From positions 4,988,501 to 5,052,500 of the forward strand of contig NZ_CP092831.1 of NCBI RefSeq assembly GCF_022531965.1: DNA of 64,000 nucleotides. Reading direction: 5' to 3'. A model generated the notes under the pieces. The model searched no databases. It was not told where the DNA came from and saw nothing but the letters and a program-made list of their open reading frames with translations. Positions 53,827 through 64,000 of this stretch are shown here, in pieces. Each line of letters starts with the position of its first letter. Position 1 is the stretch's first letter. A program made the position numbers and the translations under genes. The DNA is from Paenibacillus peoriae (GTDB lineage Bacteria > Bacillota > Bacilli > Paenibacillales > Paenibacillaceae).

Positions 53827-54656
53827 GAATTTCCACGGCCTCCCCTCCGATTCCAGAATGAGCCGCGTTTTTCCTTCAAAGACGGTGTTGGCCGCAACTC
53901 CTCATACAGCTTGGAGATTAGGGATTCTTCCTTAATGTCGCGCACGACCTGTCCATTAATGGCCAAAGAAATTTGTCCTGTTTCCTCCGATACCACGACA
54001 GTTACGGCATCCGTTACCTCACTCACCCCAATCGCAGCCCGGTGACGGGTTCCCAGCTCTTTGCTAATGAACGGATTTTCCGATAATGGCAAATAACAGG
54101 CCGCAGAAGCAATCTGTTTATTTTGAATAATCACCGCACCATCATGCAGAGGTGTATTAGGAATGAAGATGTTAATTAGCAGTTCAGAACTGACTACAGC
54201 CTGTGTCTTGATACCAGACTCCGTATATTCGTTTAGCCCGGTCTCGCGCTCAAATACGACCAAAGCTCCTATTTTCCTACGTGATAAATAATTCAGCGCC
54301 TTAATCATTTCTCCGATTAACTTGTTAATCTCTTCATCATCCGCAGACGAACGCCCAAATAATTTGCCACGCCCCAATTGCTCCAGTGCACGACGCAACT
54401 CAGGCTGGAAAATAATAAAGATAGCCACCACACCAAAGGTGAACATCTGATTCATCAACCACTTGAGCGTATACAAATCAAACCAGGTGCTAACCGCCCA
54501 AATGACAACCAGAAACAGAATCCCTTTCAACAATTGAACTGCACGCGTTCCGCGAACAAGTAAAATAAGCTGATACATAATATAGGTTACGATCAAAATG
54601 TCGATAATATCTTTAATGGACTCTTTCCAAGTCAGGTCCGCAAAATAATCCAACAT
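53823..54656 (-). CDS. cdaA: Diadenylate cyclase CdaA
   Basis: A membrane-bound enzyme making c-di-AMP from two ATP (277 residues). There are three hydrophobic helices in the first about 100 residues (IIDILIVTYIMYQLILLV, ILFLVVIWAVSTWF, FGVVAIFIIFQPELR), then the DAC domain with the catalytic DGA motif in LHDGAVII and the RHR motif in GTRHRAAIG. The start chosen is the ATG at 54656 with GGGGG 7 bases upstream; longer frames lack a site and add residues unlike CdaA. Its first gene position after a terminator suggests transcription separate from sigW-rsiW. c-di-AMP controls potassium and osmolyte balance and cell-wall homeostasis. Confidence 0.95.
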   Translation of the reverse strand: MLDYFADLTWKESIKDIIDILIVTYIMYQLILLVRGTRAVQLLKGILFLVVIWAVSTWFDLYTLKWLMNQMFTFGVVAIFIIFQPELRRALEQLGRGKLFGRSSADDEEINKLIGEMIKALNYLSRRKIGALVVFERETGLNEYTESGIKTQAVVSSELLINIFIPNTPLHDGAVIIQNKQIASAACYLPLSENPFISKELGTRHRAAIGVSEVTDAVTVVVSEETGQISLAINGQVVRDIKEESLISKLYEELRPTPSLKEKRGSFWNRRGGRGNS

Positions 54657-54724
54657 GCGCATGCCCCCGCAATTTTCTGTAGTGAGTGGGTGTAATATGT
54701 ACACAGTGTGCTCTCTCTATCTAG

Positions 54725-54751
54725 GTTATAACGATCAGGCTCACGTTGCAA
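54725..54751 (-). promoter_or_regulatory. Possible promoter of cdaA-cdaR-glmM
   Basis: TTGCAA (54746-54751), 15 bases, TATAAC (54725-54730). The -10 is good but the spacing is short. It lies between the rsiW terminator and cdaA, where a promoter is needed. Confidence 0.35.
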
Positions 54752-54814
54752 GCTGTGTGACAAAAGAACCGCCAAAATCAGTAAAATACAGTACAATTCG
54801 CCAGCTTCATATAC

Positions 54815-54846
54815 AAAAAAACGCCTTTTCCAGCGGAAAGAGGCGC
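54815..54846 (-). terminator. Terminator between rsiW and cdaA
   Basis: CGCCTCTTTCC/GGAAAAGGCG stem with one bulge and a 3-base loop followed by seven T on the minus strand. It ends the sigW-rsiW transcript about 32 bases after the rsiW stop. Confidence 0.88.
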
Positions 54847-54877
54847 TCGATATCGTCCTTGCCATTTCAAGCTTCTT

Positions 54878-55501
54878 TTATGGAGAAGAAGGTCCCCCGA
54901 ATAAATCAGTAACCTTGTACCAAATCCAATCCAAGGTTTGATCAATACTTTTAACCTGTCCTGCAATATGGGCGGTGGACGCTTGATAATAAGAACCATC
55001 AATTACAGTGACATTTCCTTCCACTTCGCCGTATACACGGGCTTCACCATTTTGCACTGTTAAATCTCCGGCAATGGATTTCCCCTCAGGCACAATCACA
55101 ATATCGCCCTGAATAACAACTTGATCCAGATGACTTCCTTTGACTACCAATTGATGGTCCGTGCTAGAAAAGCTGGCCATGCTTGAGCATATAACAATAA
55201 GGAAGAAGGCGGCGGCTGTTACAGCGGGATGCCTTTTCACCCAGGTCAGCATAGGCACCGCAGTCTGTCTTTTATGCGGCGGCAAAGCATTCATAATGCG
55301 AAATGTCAGCTCATCCGATACACACGGCACTTGATGATAGCGTGTACCGTAAAGCATCGCATCCGTCCGCTCCAGCTCTTTAAAACGCATGCGGCATTCC
55401 GCGCAGTCTAACAAGTGCTGTTCCAACTCATGTTTGTCCTGCTCAGACAGGTCGCCATCTAGATAGTCATGCATAAAAGAGACGGCTTGTTTGCAATCCA
55501 T
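54878..55501 (-). CDS. rsiW: Anti-sigma factor RsiW
   Basis: A 207-residue membrane anti-sigma factor that holds SigW inactive until envelope stress triggers its proteolysis. The N-terminus has a zinc-binding anti-sigma domain (HLLDCAECRMRF, the H-x3-C-x2-C motif), a single membrane segment (TAAAFFLIVICSSMASF, around residue 100) and an extracellular part of about 85 residues with a repetitive beta pattern (GDIVIVPEGKSIAGDLTV). The start chosen is the ATG at 55501 with AAAGGA 9 bases upstream; a TTG three codons earlier is less likely. It follows sigW by 150 bases and is closed by its own terminator. Confidence 0.88.
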   Translation of the reverse strand: MDCKQAVSFMHDYLDGDLSEQDKHELEQHLLDCAECRMRFKELERTDAMLYGTRYHQVPCVSDELTFRIMNALPPHKRQTAVPMLTWVKRHPAVTAAAFFLIVICSSMASFSSTDHQLVVKGSHLDQVVIQGDIVIVPEGKSIAGDLTVQNGEARVYGEVEGNVTVIDGSYYQASTAHIAGQVKSIDQTLDWIWYKVTDLFGGPSSP

Positions 55502-55651
55502 ATGAGCCAATCCTTTCTAATATTCTTCCGTGTTTCTCAACATAACATGCTCCGGCTTAGAAACTTTGCTCATCTTACATACGTTACAACGAGCATTATG
55601 TTTCATAAAAACATCTACGCAGACTCTTTTCCTAGAATCTATGCGCATGAT

Positions 55652-56218
55652 CTATAGCTTGTGCTCCAGTTTTTTGCGCAGAAAATCCCGTCCCCTGTGT
55701 ACTCTTGTCTTAATAGTGGTGACTGGGAGATTGAGCACATCGCTGATTTCCTGTAAGGAAAGCTCCTGCAAGTACCGTAAAACCATAATCGTTCTGTATT
55801 TATCCGGAAGGCTGTCGATGGCGTCATGAATCAAGGCCTGTGTTTCAGACAGAAGCGTGCTCCCCTCAGGGGTAAGCTCTTCACTGGCGAGCATGGCGTA
55901 CCCATCGACACCTTCCTGATCATTCATTTCAGCATCAAGTGAGTATGTAGGTTTTCTCCTTCGCAGACGATCAATGCACAGATTTGTAGCAATTCGATAA
56001 ATCCAAGTTGAGAATTTCTGTCCATGATCGTATTTTTCCAAATTACGATACACACGCAAAAAAGTTTCCTGCACCAGATCCTCCGCCTCATGGCGATTAC
56101 CTAGCATCCGGTAGGAAAGATGAAAAATCCGATCTTTATATAACTCGACTAACTCCGCAAAAGCTCGCTGATCGCCTTTCTGTACCAGCCTTACCAAGCG
56201 GCTTTCCATATTATCCAC
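55652..56218 (-). CDS. sigW: ECF sigma factor SigW
   Basis: An extracytoplasmic-function sigma factor of about 188 residues, with region 2 (DRIFHLSYRMLGNRHEAEDLVQ, then FSTWIYRIATNLCIDRLRRR) and region 4 (LPDKYRTIMVLRYL, then SLQEISDVLNLPVTTIKTRV). Its place directly before rsiW, cdaA and glmM matches SigW of Bacillus, which controls defence against membrane-active and cell-wall antibiotics. The GTG at 56218 with GGGGGAG 6 bases upstream is the favoured start; the ATG at 56209 is possible. Auto-regulated ECF promoters are usual, but I see only a poor AAC...CGGATA candidate in the 190 bases upstream. Being linked to a polymyxin producer makes its regulon of interest for self-protection. Confidence 0.9.
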   Translation of the reverse strand: MDNMESRLVRLVQKGDQRAFAELVELYKDRIFHLSYRMLGNRHEAEDLVQETFLRVYRNLEKYDHGQKFSTWIYRIATNLCIDRLRRRKPTYSLDAEMNDQEGVDGYAMLASEELTPEGSTLLSETQALIHDAIDSLPDKYRTIMVLRYLQELSLQEISDVLNLPVTTIKTRVHRGRDFLRKKLEHKL

Positions 56219-56355
56219 TCTATACTCCCCCAGACTTGCTGATGGGTTACTTATTATATGTTTATGATTATTCATCGTAGTTTAATTTTATCCGGAAATC
56301 AACTGTAGTATTGTTACTAACTGCAAGCACGCCTGCCTTCAATATACAAACAGCA

Positions 56356-56384
56356 CAATCGGGTACCCCATGAGTACCCGATTG
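56356..56384 (-). terminator. Hairpin terminator of ppc
   Basis: CAATCGGGTAC/GTACCCGATTG, perfect 11-base stem with a 7-base loop, 25 bases past the ppc stop. The following tract is only partly T-rich (TGCTGTTTGT). Confidence 0.7.
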
Positions 56385-56409
56385 CCTGTATTCGTACAAC
56401 CGCACTATA

Positions 56410-59202
56410 TCAGCCCGTATTTCTCAAGCCTGCGGCAATTCCGTTAATCGTCAACAATACCTCACGTAGCATCTCCGTATCATCACCGTTCTGATCCCGC
56501 AACTCCCGTAGCTCACTTAGCAATTGAACCTGCAAGTAACTTAACGGATCGACATAAGGATTACGCAAGCGGATAGATTCCTGAATAACCGGCACGTCGT
56601 CCAAAATCTCGGATTGTCCGGTTATTTTCAAAATCAACTCAGATGTCAGCTTAAACTCCGCTGAAATCTGCCCGAAAATACGCTGCCGGGCCTCTTCATT
56701 ATCCGACATCCCAGCGTACTCTTCTGCAATCAGTAAATCCGCTTTAGCGATTGCCATTTGCAGTGTATCAATAAGTGACCGGAAGAAAGCAGAGTCCCTA
56801 AACATCGTTTGCAGCACTTTAAGGTTATCCTCATTGTTTTGATAGAAGCTTTGCAAACCTGTTCCAGCCGCATACCATGCAGGTAACAAGTAACGGCTTT
56901 GTGTCCATGCAAAAACCCATGGAATGGCGCGCAAGTCCTCAAAACGTTCGCTGTTCTTACGCTTGGACGGACGAGATCCAATGTTGAGCTCGCCCACCTC
57001 AGGCAACGGTGTAGATTCTTTGAAGAAGTTGAAGAAATCTGGATCTCGGAAAATCAAATCCTGATACTTATCCAGTGATACTTGGGAAATGCGGGCGATA
57101 ATCTCCTCCCAGCTCTCCTCAAACACTTCCTTCTTCCCGGAACGATGATATGCTACAGCCGTAATCAGCGCCGATGTTGCCTGCTCCAAGCTCCGGTACG
57201 CGATACCTCTGAGCGAGTATCGGGATGATAGTACTTCACCTTGCTCCGTAATCTTGATTCCGCCTCCAATCGTATGAGGAGGTTGAGCCAAAATACTGCG
57301 ATTAAGTGGCATTCCTCCACGACCCAGCGCACCTCCACGACCGTGGAAAAACTTCACTTTTACGCCAAACTCATTAACTACTTCCGTAATGCTGTTCATA
57401 GCGACCCGAAGTTCCCAGTTCGCTGTAACCACACCGCCATCTTTATTGCTGTCCGAGTATCCCAGCATAATCTCCTGAAGCTGGTCCATCGCAGCCACAG
57501 ATTGTCGATATACAGGCAAGTTCATCAATCTTCTCATAATATCAGGTGCAGCGTGCAGATCATCTATCGTTTCGAACAAAGGGACAGATTGCAGCGTACA
57601 GATAACAGTGCCATCCTTCTCGATGCGGAACAGGCCTACCTCTTTGGATAAGACCATAACCTCCAGTAAGTCACTAGCTCCCTGAGTCATACTGATCAAG
57701 TAGCTTGTAATGGACTGCTTGCCGAATTCCTCCTGAGCCAAATAAATCGTACGATATACATCAAGACATTCCTGTGTGCTATCGCTATATTTTAAATAAG
57801 GTGAAGTAATCGGACGAGGTTCATTCAGCAGCTTTTCCAGCAGATTAATTTTTTCTTCTTCTGACAGCTTACTGTAATCCGACACAATATTCATTTTAGA
57901 AAGAATTTCAGTCATCGCATTTTCATGTTCCTGACTATGCTGACGGACATCCAGCGTAGCTGTATGGAATCCAAACAACTCTACCTGGCGAATCATCTTT
58001 TGAATATACGTGTTTGCCACATAATCGGCAAAATGATGACGCAGACTGTGGTCAATAACATTTAGGTCTGCAATGAGCTCTTCCGCAGAATTGTAACGCT
58101 CATTGGTACCCTGTTTGCTTTCATCCAGGATGTTGTTCACTTTAGCAATCATATATGCCAGTTTAATGCGGTAAGGCTCTTTTTCGTTATGCCATACTTC
58201 CATCTTTTTAAGTGTAATGTGAGTACGGTCTTCTTCAATAGAAGCCAGCAGAGCATCGGAAACTCGCACAATGCTGGTGCTGAAACTCAAGTAACCCATG
58301 AGTTCCTTTAACGTGTGCTGATATTCTCTCAAAGCCAACTTGCGCTGCATACGTAACGTTTCCCAAGTCACATGAGATGTCACAGACGGATTGCCGTCCC
58401 GGTCTCCACCGATCCAGGAACCAAATCTCAGATAAGTGGGTATGTGCCATTTTTGTTCGGGATAATATTTGTCTAAACATCGTTCCAATTCTTGATATAC
58501 ATCTGGCAGTACATGAAACAAGGTCTCGTGAAAATAATACATTCCATTTCTTACTTCATCTAATACAGTTGGCTTGCGATCACGCAGCTCATCTGTCTGC
58601 CACAGCGTAATTACTTCGTTTAGCAGATTCTCCCGTACCTGTTCCCGCTCACGCAAGGTAAGCATCGGATTATCCAGCAGCATGACGTCCTCGGAAATGC
58701 GCTTATGGATATCAAGTATTACTCGTCGTGTCGCTTCTGTAGGATGTGCGGTCATGACCAGCTCCAAAGAGAGCTCATTCAGCAAGTTACTAACGTCCTC
58801 AGCGGAGAAGCCCCCTTGTTTAAGCTCCTGAACGGAACTTTCAATGGAACCAGGTTGAACATCTTCACCAGCCGAATGCTCATAATCCCGCTTACGACGA
58901 ATACGATGGTTTTGCTCAGCGATATTCACCAACTGAAAATAAATCGCAAACGCGCGAATAACCTGGTGACGAATATCCGTATCCAGTCCGCTGACCATTT
59001 GTTTGAAATTCTCATACAACTCCGGCTGATACCCGGCACGTAACGATTTACTTGTCTCACGTATTTTCTCCACGATATCCAAAAGTTCGTTGCCACCCTG
59101 ATGAACCAATACCTCACCAAGAATATTCCCTAGAAAACGAACGTCCCGCCGCAGCAGATTGTTGGATTGGTTTTTGTTAGCGGTTAACGTAAGCTCAGTC
59201 AT
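56410..59202 (-). CDS. ppc: Phosphoenolpyruvate carboxylase Ppc
   Basis: A 930-residue cytoplasmic enzyme adding bicarbonate to phosphoenolpyruvate to give oxaloacetate, refilling the TCA cycle and feeding the aspartate family, from which Dab for polymyxin derives. Family motifs visible: VMTAHPTEATRR with the catalytic His (around residue 145), GGDRDGNPSVT (around 250), GYSDSNKDGG (around 575), FHGRGGALGRGG (around 610) and the invariant C-terminal RNTG. The start at 59202 has GGGGGG 6 bases before the ATG; the longer frame to 59319 adds hydrophobic residues not found in the family. Monocistronic, with its own terminator. Confidence 0.96.
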   Translation of the reverse strand: MTELTLTANKNQSNNLLRRDVRFLGNILGEVLVHQGGNELLDIVEKIRETSKSLRAGYQPELYENFKQMVSGLDTDIRHQVIRAFAIYFQLVNIAEQNHRIRRKRDYEHSAGEDVQPGSIESSVQELKQGGFSAEDVSNLLNELSLELVMTAHPTEATRRVILDIHKRISEDVMLLDNPMLTLREREQVRENLLNEVITLWQTDELRDRKPTVLDEVRNGMYYFHETLFHVLPDVYQELERCLDKYYPEQKWHIPTYLRFGSWIGGDRDGNPSVTSHVTWETLRMQRKLALREYQHTLKELMGYLSFSTSIVRVSDALLASIEEDRTHITLKKMEVWHNEKEPYRIKLAYMIAKVNNILDESKQGTNERYNSAEELIADLNVIDHSLRHHFADYVANTYIQKMIRQVELFGFHTATLDVRQHSQEHENAMTEILSKMNIVSDYSKLSEEEKINLLEKLLNEPRPITSPYLKYSDSTQECLDVYRTIYLAQEEFGKQSITSYLISMTQGASDLLEVMVLSKEVGLFRIEKDGTVICTLQSVPLFETIDDLHAAPDIMRRLMNLPVYRQSVAAMDQLQEIMLGYSDSNKDGGVVTANWELRVAMNSITEVVNEFGVKVKFFHGRGGALGRGGMPLNRSILAQPPHTIGGGIKITEQGEVLSSRYSLRGIAYRSLEQATSALITAVAYHRSGKKEVFEESWEEIIARISQVSLDKYQDLIFRDPDFFNFFKESTPLPEVGELNIGSRPSKRKNSERFEDLRAIPWVFAWTQSRYLLPAWYAAGTGLQSFYQNNEDNLKVLQTMFRDSAFFRSLIDTLQMAIAKADLLIAEEYAGMSDNEEARQRIFGQISAEFKLTSELILKITGQSEILDDVPVIQESIRLRNPYVDPLSYLQVQLLSELRELRDQNGDDTEMLREVLLTINGIAAGLRNTG

Positions 59203-59901
59203 GCTTTTCCCCCCATCTGATCTGTTCCACACCATATACAGTTGTAGAAAAGGTACGTATACACACGAAATTTGACACTTTCTTAACATCATACAATAAA
59301 ACCGCATGAAAAGCTGCAAAATTTACAGTAAAAAATCATCTTTTTGAATTACTTCTTTCGAGAAAATATTGGATTCTTATGAATAAATATGAAGTTAATA
59401 AATAGAAATTAATGTATACACTAGTGATACGTGAAACATTATGCACAGTCTCTTATAAAGAGTGTGTTTTTAAAGGTACAAATTCATGCAACGTAGTGTG
59501 TATATGTTTATTATTTGTTGACAAAGTCAACTCCATTAGCCTTCTATCCACAAAGATATACACAAATTAGCCATTTTCTCAGTGTTTCTAAGGTATTTCC
59601 TCATTAACACTCCGATTTTTACCCACATAAATAAAGGGAAATGTGCACAACCCAAGAGCAACTGTTGAGTTATCACCATAAATTCGCACCATAATAGCTA
59701 TAGGATTCCTATATTTAAAGGATTTGATCACGAAATTAGCCTTACTGCAGGAGAAAGGGGTACGTTAGAGGAGGAAATTCGAGACCTAGGTGTCAAAAGT
59801 AACAAGAGCCTATGTACAATATACACAAGTCATCCCCAACTGTGCATGACAGGAGACATATTTGCATTGGCCTATATACATAGAAGTAAATGTAATGTGG
59901 A
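59203..59901. other. Long non-coding gap between ppc and tRNA array
   Basis: About 700 AT-rich bases. A TATGAT element with an upstream TG stands about 85 bases before ppc but lacks a good -35. A perfect 15-base palindrome lies at 59517-59531. A stretch around 59710-59830 on the plus strand stays open in one frame and looks faintly coding-like, but it has no start codon or ribosome site and I cannot support a gene. Confidence 0.5.
59517..59531. promoter_or_regulatory. Perfect palindrome GTTGAC-AAA-GTCAAC
   Basis: 6-base arms with a 3-base centre, about 315 bases upstream of ppc. It resembles operators of dimeric winged-helix regulators, but no regulator gene is adjacent. Confidence 0.3.
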
Positions 59902-59929
59902 CAAAATAAAAAGAAGCCTTTCGGCTTCT
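59902..59929 (-). terminator. Terminator of the rRNA-tRNA operon
   Basis: AGAAGCC-GAAA-GGCTTCT, perfect 7-base stem with a GAAA loop, followed by TTTTTATTTT on the minus strand, 12 bases after the last tRNA. Confidence 0.93.
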
Positions 59930-59941
59930 AGGTAATCGGTA

Positions 59942-60012
59942 AGCGGGTGATGGGAATCGAACCCACGCTATCAGCTTGGAAGGCTGAAGTTCTACCATTG
60001 AACTACACCCGC
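59942..60012 (-). tRNA. tRNA-Gly (TCC)
   Basis: 71-base cloverleaf with GCGGGTG/CACCCGC acceptor stem, anticodon loop CTTCCAA and a GGTTCGATTCC T-arm. No encoded CCA. Last gene of the array. Confidence 0.95.
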
Positions 60013-60021
60013 AAATTAGTA

Positions 60022-60095
60022 TCGGGATGACACGATTTGAACATGCGACCCCCTGGTCCCAAACCAGGTGCTCTACCAAGCTGAGCTACATCCCG
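60022..60095 (-). tRNA. tRNA-Pro (TGG)
   Basis: Acceptor CGGGATG/CATCCCG, anticodon loop TTTGGGA, discriminator A. CCA is not encoded. Confidence 0.95.
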
Positions 60096-60115
60096 ATATT
60101 ATACTTTTTTAAATA

Positions 60116-60192
60116 TGGCGCGCCCTGAGAGATTCGAACTCCCGGCCTTTTGATTCGTAGTCAAACGCTCTATCCAGCTGAGCTAAGGGCGC
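60116..60192 (-). tRNA. tRNA-Arg (ACG)
   Basis: Acceptor GCGCCCT/AGGGCGC, anticodon loop CTACGAA (A34 is normally edited to inosine by TadA). CCA is encoded. Confidence 0.95.
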
Positions 60193-60197
60193 AAATA

Positions 60198-60272
60198 TGG
60201 AGCGGACGACGGGAATCGAACCCGCGACCCTCGCCTTGGCAAGGCGATGCTCTACCGCTGAGCCACGTCCGC
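60198..60272 (-). tRNA. tRNA-Gly (GCC)
   Basis: Acceptor GCGGACG/CGTCCGC, anticodon loop TTGCCAA. CCA is encoded. Second glycine isoacceptor of the array. Confidence 0.95.
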
Positions 60273-60282
60273 AAAAACAATA

Positions 60283-60363
60283 TGCGCGTGGAGGGACTTG
60301 AACCCCCACGTCAAAGACGCTAGATCCTAAGTCTAGTGCGTCTGCCAATTCCGCCACACGCGC
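60283..60363 (-). tRNA. tRNA-Leu (TAG)
   Basis: 81-base tRNA with a long variable arm as expected for leucine. Acceptor GCGCGTG/CACGCGC, anticodon loop CTTAGGA. CCA is not encoded. Confidence 0.95.
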
Positions 60364-60374
60364 ATGTAATACAA

Positions 60375-60450
60375 TGGTGAGCCATGAAGGACTCGAACCT
60401 TCGACACCCTGATTAAAAGTCAGGTGCTCTACCAACTGAGCTAATGGCTC
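60375..60450 (-). tRNA. tRNA-Lys (TTT)
   Basis: Acceptor GAGCCAT/ATGGCTC, anticodon loop CTTTTAA. CCA is encoded. Confidence 0.95.
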
Positions 60451-60454
60451 TTAA

Positions 60455-60529
60455 TGGCTGGGGATATAGGATTTGAACCTATGCATGACGGAGTCAAAGT
60501 CCGTTGCCTTACCGCTTGGCTAATCCCCA
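60455..60529 (-). tRNA. tRNA-Gln (TTG)
   Basis: Acceptor TGGGGAT/ATCCCCA with a weak first pair as is usual for glutamine, anticodon loop CTTTGAC. CCA is encoded. Confidence 0.95.
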
Positions 60530-60584
60530 ATATGCATATGATTCACAATTCCCCAAGAATTCATCCAGGTAAGAGGATGAAAAA

Positions 60585-60660
60585 TGGTGGAGGCTGAGGG
60601 GATCGAACCCCCGACCCTCTGCTTGTAAGGCAGATGCTCTCCCAGCTGAGCTAAGCCTCC
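60585..60660 (-). tRNA. tRNA-Val (TAC)
   Basis: Acceptor GGAGGCT/AGCCTCC, anticodon loop CTTACAA. CCA is encoded. A 55-base spacer follows toward tRNA-Gln. Confidence 0.95.
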
Positions 60661-60671
60661 ATACTACCCTA

Positions 60672-60743
60672 TGACCCGTAGGGGATTCGAACCCCTGTTA
60701 CCTCCGTGAAAGGGAGGTGTCTTAACCCCTTGACCAACGGGCC
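60672..60743 (-). tRNA. tRNA-Glu (TTC)
   Basis: Acceptor GGCCCGT/ACGGGTC (one G-T pair), anticodon loop CTTTCAC. CCA is not encoded. Confidence 0.95.
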
Positions 60744-60754
60744 ATCCTATAACA

Positions 60755-60827
60755 AGCTCTCAACCGGGTTCGAACCGGTGACCTCATCCTTACCATGGAT
60801 GCACTCTACCTGCTGAGCTATGAGAGC
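60755..60827 (-). tRNA. tRNA-Thr (GGT)
   Basis: Acceptor GCTCTCA/TGAGAGC, anticodon stem CATCC/GGATG with loop ATGGTAA. CCA is not encoded. Confidence 0.93.
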
Positions 60828-60830
60828 AAA

Positions 60831-60906
60831 TGGCTCCCCGAACAGGACTCGAACCTGTGACAACTCGATTAACAGTCGAGTGCTCTACCAACTGAGCTAT
60901 CAGGGA
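60831..60906 (-). tRNA. tRNA-Asn (GTT)
   Basis: Acceptor TCCCTGA/TCGGGGA, anticodon loop CTGTTAA. CCA is encoded. First tRNA after 5S rRNA. Confidence 0.95.
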
Positions 60907-60925
60907 ATAATAAGCATAAAGCTCT

Positions 60926-61042
60926 GCTTGGCGACGTCCTACTCTCCCAGGACCCTGCGGTCCAAGTACCATCGGCGCTGGAGGGCTTAACGGTCGTGTT
61001 CGGGATGGGTACGTGTGGAACCCCTCCGCTATCGCCACCAAA
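60926..61042 (-). rRNA. 5S ribosomal RNA
   Basis: About 117 bases, minus strand, with complementary ends GTTTGGTGGCGA and TCGCCAAGC, and the conserved CCCATCCCGAACACG and GAGAGTAGG segments. It lies about 80 bases after the 23S 3' end and 19 bases before the tRNA array. Confidence 0.95.
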
Positions 61043-61120
61043 CATGAAATTGCTATGCAAATTCTACATTCAAGGTTACACCCTGAAAACTGGATCCGAA
61101 ACTCATTGCGCTTTATCTTA

Positions 61121-64000
<2,880 letters not shown>

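Noticed and set aside
59540..59700. DnaA-box-like words (TATCCACA and similar) suggesting an origin
   Set aside because: Only partial matches, no dnaA/dnaN nearby and no clustered strict boxes; the region is simply AT-rich.

Overview
The window looks like a chromosomal segment of a Paenibacillus of the P. polymyxa group. The evidence is a complete polymyxin-type lipopeptide synthetase locus, beside a typical Firmicutes block sigW-rsiW-cdaA-cdaR-glmM-glmS, then ppc, an 11-gene tRNA array, 5S rRNA and most of a 23S rRNA. Nearly every gene is on the minus strand. The synthetase genes are visibly GC-rich. The flanks at 1-950 and 42.7-48.4 kb are AT-rich and hold mostly broken genes, so the cluster sits like an island between decayed accessory DNA and the housekeeping chromosome.

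Region 1 (1-42 kb): pmxA, pmxB, pmxC, pmxD and pmxE are transcribed in that order, ending at a strong terminator (950-1002). Biosynthetic order is PmxE, PmxA, PmxB. PmxE has a starter C domain and modules for Dab1, Thr2, D-Dab3 (with an E domain), Dab4 and Dab5, then a terminal C domain. PmxA has modules for D-X6 (Phe-like pocket, E domain), Thr7, Dab8 and Dab9, then a terminal C domain. PmxB adds Thr10 and carries the thioesterase. The predicted product is fatty acyl-Dab-Thr-D-Dab-[Dab-Dab-D-Phe(or Leu)-Thr-Dab-Dab-Thr], closed between the Dab4 side chain and Thr10. That is polymyxin P-like, or A-like if residue 6 is Leu. PmxC and PmxD are paired ABC exporter subunits. Points of interest are truncated C domains at the start of PmxA and PmxB, a Cys instead of Ser in the TE nucleophile motif, and a near-identical 1.7-kb Thr A-T block shared by pmxE and pmxA.

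Region 2 (42-48.4 kb): a decayed accessory zone. It has a broken Tn7-like tnsA, two convergent XRE regulators (one frameshifted), a small unknown ORF, intact MaoC-like and MmcQ/YjbR-like genes, a rarA lacking its ATPase half, a frameshifted radical SAM gene and an unknown remnant. Several breaks lie in A-homopolymers, so sequencing error must be separated from true decay.

Region 3 (48.4-59.2 kb): cell-envelope housekeeping. SigW/RsiW is an envelope-stress sigma/anti-sigma pair. CdaA/CdaR makes and controls c-di-AMP. GlmM and GlmS make amino-sugar precursors, with glmS behind a good promoter and a glmS ribozyme. ppc follows. Region 4 (59.2-64 kb): a non-coding gap, then the 3' part of an rRNA operon (23S-5S-11 tRNAs, minus strand) ending in a clear terminator.
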